Below are positions 1-4,738 of a stretch of DNA of 5,562 nucleotides, in pieces. How positions within the stretch are numbered: position 1 is the stretch's first letter; each line of letters begins with the position of its first letter. Under the pieces are notes generated by a model. That model was not told the origin of the DNA and did not search any database. It saw only the letters and a list, made by a program, of their open reading frames with translations. Location: contig CAYRHB010000161.1 of NCBI GenBank assembly GCA_964424035.1, forward strand, positions 1 to 5,562, given 5' to 3'. Source of the DNA: Leptolinea sp964424035. GTDB lineage: Bacteria; Chloroflexota; Anaerolineae; Anaerolineales; Anaerolineaceae. The position numbers and the translations under genes were made by a program.

Positions 1-238
1 GTTTCAGAAATTCGGTCAATGGATGCATCACCCGAAGGTGAAACACCGGACTGCCGATGCCGATCAGATCTATGTCGTTAAAAATCCCGGTTCCAACATC
101 TTCGAATGTCCGGGAACCGGGTTTCCCGATGTTCAATTGCGTGACCCGATGCCCATCAGCTTCAAAACGATTGGATAAGGCTCGACTGATCTTGCTGGTT
201 GTTTTACCGGGTGAAATATAGATTAGAAGGATATTCAT
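1..238 (-). CDS. Flavodoxin-fold protein, probably EFR1-type flavodoxin/ferredoxin (N-terminal part only)
   Basis: Only the first 79 codons lie in the window; the gene runs off the left edge. The protein opens MNILLIYISPGKTTSKISRAL, a beta strand followed by a Ser/Thr-rich loop and helix, as in the FMN phosphate-binding loop of flavodoxins. Later comes a hydrophobic strand ending in GIGSPVFH (about residues 62-69), matching the flavodoxin 'fGsPvy' segment. The loop SPGKTTSK departs from the classical T/S-x-T-G-x-T. The complete homologue at 3397-4254 in this window has the same opening plus two [4Fe-4S] motifs, so this gene may be of the same type, but its C-terminus is not visible. The ATG at 238 follows an A/G-rich stretch (AAGGAAAAAGAAAG) with loose spacing. 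It lies 42 bp behind the ABM-like gene and is probably cotranscribed with it from the TetR-facing promoter. Likely role: cytosolic electron transfer (inference). Confidence 0.75.
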   Translation of the reverse strand, partial: MNILLIYISPGKTTSKISRALSNRFEADGHRVTQLNIGKPGSRTFEDVGTGIFNDIDLIGIGSPVFHLRVMHPLTEFLK

Positions 239-280
239 TGTGAAATTCTTTCTTTTTCCTTGCGGAGATGCTGGAAGGGA

Positions 281-751
281 TCAATCGTTTCTAGATAATT
301 CTGAAACAGGATGAATTCTGCAAGTCAATGTCCCCGGTTCTGAGATCAAGCCCATGAATTTCGCCGCATACGCATCCAGGTAGTTTTCTATTGAATCCCG
401 GTCAGCCCATTCATAAAAACCTGAAAATGCCCGGTTTTGAACATCCAAATAGAAGGTCTTGGAGATAAAACCCGGTGCGCCGGCAAAAAACGGTATGCTG
501 GCGAACGGAATGAAATACCGGTTGAACACGGATATCTGTGACACATGAAAAGTCACATCCAATCTGGCAGTCGGTGGTTGTCGCGGAGTCGACTTCTCAA
601 CTTTATAAAAAGGTTTCGCCCCGACTTTTATATTGATTCTTTCTCCATCCGGCCGTGATGTATCATCCGCAGCCGGGATGGATAGCCTGACACGACCGGA
701 AAATAACAATATAAAGTATCTTATACACGCTGCAAGTAATCTGTTCCACAT
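281..751 (-). CDS. Conserved hypothetical protein, dimeric alpha/beta-barrel (ABM/YdhR-like) with hydrophobic N-terminus
   Basis: The 156-residue product starts with a basic and hydrophobic segment (MWNRLLAACIRYFILLFSGR), possibly a membrane anchor. A polar linker (about 24-62) leads to a domain with the strand/helix pattern of the dimeric alpha/beta-barrel (ABM, YdhR-like) superfamily: a strand near LDVTFHV (64-70), GAPGFISKTFYLD (91-103), FSGFYEWADRDSIENYL (109-125), and a closing PGTLTCRIHP (139-148). The repeated 'PGF.SK..yld....f.G.YeW' signature recalls small proteins annotated as putative monooxygenases or hypothetical; no catalytic residue can be named. The frame stays open to a TTG at 784, but the ATG at 751 is preferred: GGGA lies 7 nt upstream, and the TTG would sit only about 10 nt from the predicted transcription start. 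It diverges from tetR and precedes the flavodoxin gene by 42 bp, so it is probably TetR-controlled. The fold assignment is from recall of the pattern and is moderately sure. Confidence 0.65.
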   Translation of the reverse strand: MWNRLLAACIRYFILLFSGRVRLSIPAADDTSRPDGERINIKVGAKPFYKVEKSTPRQPPTARLDVTFHVSQISVFNRYFIPFASIPFFAGAPGFISKTFYLDVQNRAFSGFYEWADRDSIENYLDAYAAKFMGLISEPGTLTCRIHPVSELSRND

Positions 752-777
752 TCTTTTTCCCAAATACACAATATATA

Positions 778-805
778 TACACAAAGTTTATACTAAGAGT
801 ATAAT
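778..805 (+). promoter_or_regulatory. Candidate promoter for the TetR gene
   Basis: A perfect -10 hexamer TATAAT (800-805) is preceded at 16 bp by TACACA (778-783), a weak -35 with four of six matches. Transcription would start near 812 and leave an unusually long leader of about 130 nt before the start codon at 941. The -10 overlaps the palindrome at 788-804, consistent with autoregulation. A nearer weak promoter cannot be excluded. Confidence 0.4.
788..804. promoter_or_regulatory. Palindromic candidate operator for the divergent TetR regulator
   Basis: TTATACT-aag-AGTATAA is a perfect inverted repeat with 7-bp arms and a 3-bp centre. If one base (T805) is skipped, the symmetry extends to GTTTATACT ... 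AGTATAA(T)AAAC (786-809). It covers the -10 of the minus-strand promoter and most of a TATAAT on the plus strand, so one bound dimer could block both directions. TetR-family repressors commonly bind such sites in the gap between themselves and a divergent target. Assignment to the regulator at 941-1564 is inference from position. Confidence 0.6.
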
Positions 806-829
806 AAACGAAATCTTATTGTCTGTCAA
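801..829 (-). promoter_or_regulatory. Sigma70-type promoter for the ABM-like/flavodoxin pair
   Basis: Read on the minus strand, the -35 is a perfect TTGACA (829-824), followed by a 17-bp spacer and a -10 of TATTAT (806-801), five of six to consensus. The predicted start is near 794, giving a leader of about 43 nt to the ATG at 751. The -10 lies inside the palindrome at 788-804. Confidence 0.65.
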
Positions 830-940
830 GCATGGAACACCGGATTATTGTAATTCCAGGTTCATACTCGCAGTAAAATTAAACTATGTATTGGATCGAA
901 TATCTACACAAATCGCGGTAAGACAACAGGAGATGGAATA

Positions 941-1564
941 ATGGCAGGAAACCGGATGGGCGAACAAACCAGGGAAAAGATCCTTGCCGCTGCAGAGGTA
1001 GAGTTTATTCAAAAGGGATTTGAGAAATCAAGAGTGGAGGAAATAGCCGCCAGAGCCGGGGTCACCAAAGTGATGTTGTATTATCACTTTAACACCAAGC
1101 AAAACATTTTTAATGAAATTGTAAAAAAGACCATCGATGAGATCAAAACAGAATTTTCGGCCAATATGAAACCGGAAGACAGGATCGATCCGGAAGCCTT
1201 TCGTGACCATTTGGATGACATGCTGGCGTATTACCGGAAGAAGCAGGAAATTCTCCGGCTGATCCTGTCTGAATACATAGTCCACCGTATTGAAGATGAA
1301 TCTCTCAGTGCTTTCAATGAAGTGTTTTCCCTGATCCTGAATTTTTCCGGAAAGGATCCCCGATCGGGTCAGGATGATTTTTTAACACGGATTTTTTTCT
1401 TCAATGCGTTACCGATGCTTCTTTATTCCTGTCTCGCCGATTCGTTTTGCCGGGATTTCAACATTGCCCCTGAAAAAGCCGGACAGGTTTTCCTGAACAC
1501 ATTTATTCGAACATTCGGGCAGAATGTGGGCACTCCGGATCAATCAACCGGTTTGACTGTCTGA
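941..1564 (+). CDS. TetR/AcrR family transcriptional regulator
   Basis: The 207-residue protein has the typical length and layout of the family. The N-terminal three-helix DNA-binding domain spans about residues 8-55: TREKILAAAEVEF (helix 1), SRVEEIAARAGV (helix 2), then the recognition helix region VTKVMLYYHFNTKQNIF with the hallmark YYHF and a lysine-containing turn before helix 4. The remaining, variable all-helical part (about 60-195) would form the dimer and ligand-binding core, with several aromatic and aliphatic stretches (IFFFNALPMLLYSCL, 151-165); the ligand is not predictable. The ATG at 941 is chosen because AGGAG (928-932) lies 8 nt upstream; a second ATG at 956 is possible. The gene diverges from the ABM-like/flavodoxin pair and shares with it a gap holding a perfect palindrome, so repression of that pair and of itself is the likely role (inference). 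It converges with the methyltransferase gene, 55 bp away. Confidence 0.92.
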   Translation: MAGNRMGEQTREKILAAAEVEFIQKGFEKSRVEEIAARAGVTKVMLYYHFNTKQNIFNEIVKKTIDEIKTEFSANMKPEDRIDPEAFRDHLDDMLAYYRKKQEILRLILSEYIVHRIEDESLSAFNEVFSLILNFSGKDPRSGQDDFLTRIFFFNALPMLLYSCLADSFCRDFNIAPEKAGQVFLNTFIRTFGQNVGTPDQSTGLTV

Positions 1565-1570
1565 CTGTTT

Positions 1571-1609
1571 AAAAACCGAAAACGGGGATAAAGATATGGT
1601 CATGTCCCC
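1571..1609 (-). terminator. Weak candidate terminator of the methyltransferase gene
   Basis: On the minus strand, downstream of the stop at 1620, GGGGA (1609-1605) can pair with TCCCC (1588-1584) across a 16-nt loop. The T-rich run GTTTTCGGTTTTT follows (1583-1571). A tiny CCG-TTTT-CGG hairpin directly before the TTTTT offers an alternative fold. Both stems are short, so termination here is uncertain. No convincing terminator was seen for tetR on the plus strand. Confidence 0.3.
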
Positions 1610-1619
1610 TACAGGGAAA

Positions 1620-2495
1620 TCAGAAAACCTGAACAGTAATTCCTGACGCGGTCTTACGATCGATTACGATCTTTTTCTGTTCGACCCCGCAAATGACATG
1701 TTGGGAATCGTTTTTCAGTACCTTTACCCTGGATGCCAGTAGTATTCCGGCACGTTTCAATTCCAGGTTGCTTTCGCGGTCTGTGTTAATCGACATGACG
1801 GCAGCTTCATGGCCGGGATTCACATCATCCAGCGTTTCTATTTCGGGGAACAGACCGGGGACAGGGGAGATGTCGTCCTCGCGCACCACCAGAATCTGGA
1901 AAGGAAAGTTCGGGATCAGTTTATAGCGGGTGATTCCAGCTTGATCAAGCACGTTGTCCAATTCGTCGGGGGTGAAAGCTCTGTGGGAATCTCCATGAAA
2001 TTTCAAATTGAAGGGTAGATCGATCCGGCGAAAATCATGGATGACCATTAAGCCACCGGGCTCAAGTACCCGCGCCAGGTTTTGGAATGCCTGAACCGCG
2101 TTACCCCAATGGTGCAGGGATAATGTTGAATAGATCAGATCAAATTTTCCCAGACTGAGGATAAGCTGTTCATCTTCCACATAGCCGGCATGCATATCAA
2201 TGTTGTCGCGAAATCCCCGCCGGGTAAGGTACCGGTCAGCCGTGGCGATCATATCCCCTGATGGTTCTACAATCACGATCTCATCGGGTCGGAATTTTTC
2301 CATTATTTCAGCCGTCTGATAGCCGGGACCGGCTCCTATCTCGAGGTAGCGGCCTTTTTTTCGATTTTCCGTCAGGATTTGAAAGAATTTTGCCAGATAT
2401 GCGTTGCTGATGATTTTCTGTGCTGTAAGGTAATTATCAGCCCGTTTTTCACCGGTCATAACGGCTGATCCGGATGTTGCATTTATTTTGGACAT
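1620..2495 (-). CDS. Class I SAM-dependent methyltransferase with C-terminal FeoA-like domain
   Basis: The 291-residue protein combines two modules. Residues about 20-205 form a Rossmann-type SAM methyltransferase: motif I YLEIGAGPG (50-58), acidic strand-2 end IVEP (75-78), FDLIYSTLSLHHW (118-130, motif II as in UbiE/Methyltransf_11-type enzymes) and LEPGG (144-148). Residues about 218-291 resemble FeoA, the SH3-like domain of ferrous iron uptake and of DtxR-type regulators: LDDVNPG, then LKRAGILLASRVKVL and a closing IVIDRKTASGITVQV, matching the FeoA pattern 'L..lGi.pG..v.V' and 'i.l.r..A..I.V'. The usual PG of the turn is replaced by LAS. The substrate is unknown; the FeoA part might sense metal or bind a partner (inference). 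The frame is open to an ATG at 2582, but the ATG at 2495 has GGAG 6 nt upstream and lies downstream of the predicted promoter. Monocistronic or last gene of a unit; converges with tetR. Confidence 0.85.
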   Translation of the reverse strand: MSKINATSGSAVMTGEKRADNYLTAQKIISNAYLAKFFQILTENRKKGRYLEIGAGPGYQTAEIMEKFRPDEIVIVEPSGDMIATADRYLTRRGFRDNIDMHAGYVEDEQLILSLGKFDLIYSTLSLHHWGNAVQAFQNLARVLEPGGLMVIHDFRRIDLPFNLKFHGDSHRAFTPDELDNVLDQAGITRYKLIPNFPFQILVVREDDISPVPGLFPEIETLDDVNPGHEAAVMSINTDRESNLELKRAGILLASRVKVLKNDSQHVICGVEQKKIVIDRKTASGITVQVF

Positions 2496-2558
2496 ACTGT
2501 TCTCCATCGGTAAGGACATTGTTTTACTACATTGATCATAGGATCCAAATATGGAGAA

Positions 2559-2588
2559 ATTATGTAAAGACAGAGGAGACATTGTGAA
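2559..2588 (-). promoter_or_regulatory. Candidate promoter of the methyltransferase-FeoA gene
   Basis: Minus-strand TTCACA (2588-2583) and CATAAT (2564-2559), each five of six to the sigma70 consensus, are separated by 18 bp. Transcription would begin near 2552, leaving a leader of about 57 nt to the ATG at 2495 and excluding the upstream ATG at 2582. The -35 overlaps one arm of the inverted repeat at 2584-2652. Confidence 0.4.
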
Positions 2589-2652
2589 AACATACGGAAT
2601 ACTTATGGCCAGGTTCTCAAATCACCGGCTTGTCTCATCCGTTTGTTTTCAT
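2584..2652. repeat. Imperfect inverted repeat with nested small hairpin in the gap before the methyltransferase gene
   Basis: GTGAAAACATACGGA (2584-2598) is the reverse complement of TCCGTTTGTTTTCAT (2638-2652) at 13 of 15 positions, with 39 bp between the arms. Inside lies a smaller stem, GCC-a-GGT (2608-2614) with ACC-GGC (2624-2629), around a 9-nt loop. An alternative 7-bp pairing, TGTGAAA (2583-2589) with TTTCACA (2657-2663), competes for the same arm. On the minus strand it sits between the channel stop codon and the methyltransferase promoter. It could be a mRNA 3'-end structure, a regulator site pair, or chance. No clear T-tract follows it. Confidence 0.5.
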
Positions 2653-2683
2653 GCACTTTCACATTTTTGATTTTTAGTGTTAT

Positions 2684-3355
2684 TCAGGTAACAACTTTTG
2701 CTTTCATGGTCATTCCGACCAGGCGGGAAATGACGACGGTCACGTAACCGATCCCCACAAACTGCTCCAACATCACCAGAACCCGGGCAATGGTTGCCGT
2801 GGGATATATATCACTCAATCCGGTGGCAGACAGGTTGGTAAAACTGAGTGACAGCAATTCAACGAATGAAAAAATTCGAAGATCTCCCATCCCGGAGAGA
2901 AAACTTCCGGGGTGGAAAACCTGGCTGAACTGGTAGAGGTAGGCAAAACCCCAGGCGAGCAGGGTGAAAGTAGCGCCGGCAGCGAACCATTCATCGGTTG
3001 TGACCACATCATCTTCCATCATGTAGGCTACCAGGCTGCCGGCGGTATAGAAATACAGGGCGGCTTCAAACAACGAAGTCCAGATCAATAATCCCGGATG
3101 CGATGTGAACATTGAGAAAATTGACAGTAGAAGAGCCGGGACGGCCAGCAGCCAGGCAATCCAGTCAATTCCCGGACTCTGGCGCACAACCCAGACCCTC
3201 AGCACGAGGACAATGATGCCAAATATGCTGACAATAGTTTGTTTGATCTGCAGACCGTCAACGACGGCAAACATCAATAGCAATAATAACTGGGCGGCAA
3301 GAAGAAATGCAGAAGGATGGACATGCTGCAGAAAGGAACGGAATTTACCAGTCAC
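2684..3355 (-). CDS. Ion-channel-like membrane protein (two-pore-domain/Ion_trans_2 type) with atypical filter
   Basis: The 223-residue protein has about six hydrophobic segments (roughly 15-33, 38-57, 64-84, 88-111, 123-143 and 190-212). The last two flank a re-entrant loop typical of K+ channel pores: FSFVELLSLSFTNLSATGLSDIYP (162-185) followed by ARVLVMLEQFVGIGYVTVVISRLVG. Bacterial members of the Ion_trans_2 family carry T-x-G-[YFL]-G-D here; this one reads ATGLSD (177-182), with Ser in place of the second filter Gly. The first half lacks the Arg ladder of voltage sensors, and the cytoplasmic tail is very short, with no RCK/TrkA domain. The start is a GTG with a strong Shine-Dalgarno GGAGGAG (GGAGG 6 nt upstream). 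It lies 41 bp behind the flavodoxin-ferredoxin gene and is probably the last gene of that operon. Inner-membrane ion conduction is likely; K+ selectivity is doubtful given the filter. Confidence 0.8.
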   Translation of the reverse strand: MTGKFRSFLQHVHPSAFLLAAQLLLLLMFAVVDGLQIKQTIVSIFGIIVLVLRVWVVRQSPGIDWIAWLLAVPALLLSIFSMFTSHPGLLIWTSLFEAALYFYTAGSLVAYMMEDDVVTTDEWFAAGATFTLLAWGFAYLYQFSQVFHPGSFLSGMGDLRIFSFVELLSLSFTNLSATGLSDIYPTATIARVLVMLEQFVGIGYVTVVISRLVGMTMKAKVVT

Positions 3356-3396
3356 TTATCTCCTCCAACATTGACCAGGGTGTATGAGAAGCCGGG

Positions 3397-4254
3397 TCAG
3401 GCAGCGGCTTCCTGCGAATGAGTGATCAACCGGCTTTTCTTGGCTGACATCATTTCTTCCGTCAGGCAATAGTCTGCCAGAAAATTCTGATAGGCGCCTT
3501 TCATGCCTTCATTAATCTTGATCACTTGCTGCGGGCAGATATACACACAGTGCATGCAATCAATGCAGGTGGCGAAATCCGACAAACCGGTATCCGCGTT
3601 AAAGGATTGCGTCGGGCATTCCGTTTCACACCGGCGGCACATTTCACAGGTTTCTGTCACCCTGACCGGATTCGTCCAACCGCGCTCCGTGCGTTTGGGG
3701 CGGTTTTTCTTCGCTTCCATCGCCGGTTTGTAACCAAATGGTTTTTGCAATTGGAACACTGCCGGGGCTGGATCAGAGAACCGTTCCCGGGTATAGGATG
3801 CAAAACTCCGGGCTACAGCCAGGTCGTCTGGATTGGGGCGGTCCGTCAACGCGGTCCACCCGCCAACGTTGTAGGTATGCGGTCCCAGAAATTCCGCTGA
3901 AAATTCCACCTGGAAACCGGCCTGTTGCAGAATTTGCCACGTATGGAAATGCGCGTATCCGCTGGTACGTCCGCCGTAAGAAAAGAACATGGCGCATTTC
4001 TTCCCCTGGCCATCCAATTTTTCGAGCCAATCATAGACCACTGATGGGGCCAGATCCGAATAGACGGGGAAGCCAAAAATAACCCCGTCAAAGTCCTTGA
4101 CCGGCAGGGGATTCTGCCGGGATTCAAATGGAGTGATATTGATCCCGTGAACAGTGGCGCCCAGCCTTGTAAGTTCGTTTTGAATCGCGTTGGCGTATGA
4201 GGCGGTCACATTGGTGGCGGAAAAGTAGACAATGGCGATTTTTAAATCAGGCAT
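3397..4254 (-). CDS. EFR1-type flavodoxin-ferredoxin fusion protein
   Basis: The 285-residue protein joins a flavodoxin domain to a bacterial-type ferredoxin domain. Residues 4-150 begin KIAIVYFSATNVTASYANAI, where SATNVT occupies the FMN phosphate loop (Asn instead of the classical Gly), followed by FDGVIFGFPVYSDLAP (55-70) and FFSYGGRTSGYA (90-101), the second and third FMN-contact loops. Two [4Fe-4S] motifs follow: C203-x2-C206-x2-C209-x3-C213-P and C230-x2-C233-x2-C236-x3-C240-P. All eight Cys are present, so two cubane clusters are expected. Members of this family are cytosolic electron carriers or reductases of largely unknown partners. The ATG at 4254 has AAGGA 6 nt upstream. It lies between the GNAT gene (37 bp upstream) and the channel gene (41 bp downstream) and is probably cotranscribed with both. 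A second flavodoxin-like gene lies at the left edge of the window. Confidence 0.92.
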   Translation of the reverse strand: MPDLKIAIVYFSATNVTASYANAIQNELTRLGATVHGINITPFESRQNPLPVKDFDGVIFGFPVYSDLAPSVVYDWLEKLDGQGKKCAMFFSYGGRTSGYAHFHTWQILQQAGFQVEFSAEFLGPHTYNVGGWTALTDRPNPDDLAVARSFASYTRERFSDPAPAVFQLQKPFGYKPAMEAKKNRPKRTERGWTNPVRVTETCEMCRRCETECPTQSFNADTGLSDFATCIDCMHCVYICPQQVIKINEGMKGAYQNFLADYCLTEEMMSAKKSRLITHSQEAAA

Positions 4255-4291
4255 ACATAATCCTTATTATTGGAATCGGATAATCTTAATC

Positions 4292-4729
4292 TTATATTTC
4301 AGTCAATTGCTTTTTCAGAAAGATACGCGAATGTCCGGCCGGGAGGTCATCAAGAACCCCGAAAACAGAATACCCCAGTTTCTCATAAAAGGGTTGTGCC
4401 TGGAAACTCATAGTGTCCAGGTGGACGTGATGGCATCCGCGGCGGACGGCTTCCTCCTCGGCCAGGTTCATCAAACGGCTGCCCAATCCCTTTCCTCGAA
4501 ATGCATCATCAATCCACAGGATGCGTATGTACAACCAACCCCAGTAGGTATCACCCAGAAGACCGCCAGAAATGGCACCATCGCTGCGGCGCAGGAAGAT
4601 ATTCAGGGGAAGGTAGCCATCTTCCGGTGCATGGTGGTGGTTATAACCGGCCAGTCCCTGTTCCACCGCCCGGATATCTTCGGATGAAGGGGACGTTTCA
4701 AGTGCAATCGATAATTCCTGGGTAGCCAT
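4292..4729 (-). CDS. GNAT family N-acetyltransferase
   Basis: The 145-residue, single-domain protein has the normal length for a GNAT. The acetyl-CoA pyrophosphate-binding loop is visible as FRGKGLGSRLM (about 78-88, the R/Q-x-x-G-x-G/A motif A), preceded by the strand WLYIRILWIDDAF (65-77) and followed by HVHLDTMSFQAQPFYEKLGYSVFG (101-124), the motif B region with its typical 'a..fYeklGF' helix. An N-terminal helix region (SSEDIRAVEQGLAGYNHHHAPE) matches small-molecule GNATs of the YjhQ/HHH-A type in style. The substrate is not known. The ATG at 4729 has AGGA 7 nt upstream; this site overlaps the TAG stop of the dehydrogenase gene, with 9 bp between the genes, indicating translational coupling. 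It is the second gene visible in the rightmost probable operon. Confidence 0.9.
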   Translation of the reverse strand: MATQELSIALETSPSSEDIRAVEQGLAGYNHHHAPEDGYLPLNIFLRRSDGAISGGLLGDTYWGWLYIRILWIDDAFRGKGLGSRLMNLAEEEAVRRGCHHVHLDTMSFQAQPFYEKLGYSVFGVLDDLPAGHSRIFLKKQLTEI

Positions 4730-4738
4730 GTTTATGTC

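Noticed and set aside
752..784. N-terminal extension of the ABM-like protein from a TTG at 784
   Set aside because: No ribosome binding site, a rare start codon, and the predicted transcription start near 794 leaves no room; the ATG at 751 has a GGGA at good spacing.
633..941. Plus-strand open frame of 102 codons ahead of tetR
   Set aside because: Its first half is antisense to the ABM-like gene and it crosses the promoter/operator region; it resembles no protein I know and has no supporting start signals.
1565..1619. Intrinsic terminator for tetR on the plus strand
   Set aside because: The GGGGATA/TGTCCCC stem is followed by TACAGGGAAAT, not a T-tract; it serves better, though weakly, for the opposite strand.
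2496..2582. N-terminal extension of the methyltransferase from the ATG at 2582
   Set aside because: No ribosome binding site before it, and the best promoter lies within this stretch; the ATG at 2495 has GGAG 6 nt upstream, and the extension shows no recognisable domain.
3503..4082. Several plus- and minus-strand open frames of 76-124 codons over the flavodoxin-ferredoxin gene
   Set aside because: They are antisense or out-of-frame readings of a clear gene with intact FMN and eight-Cys motifs; their compositions (rich in Arg, Pro, His) are typical of such shadows.
4255..4291. Repeated GATTA-like words between the GNAT and flavodoxin-ferredoxin genes
   Set aside because: Short AT-rich word repetition without dyad symmetry or regular spacing; the gap is explained by the ribosome binding site AAGGA.
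4232..4687. Plus-strand open frame of 151 codons opposite the GNAT gene
   Set aside because: It is antisense to a complete GNAT protein with a clear acetyl-CoA loop and shows no recognisable domain of its own.
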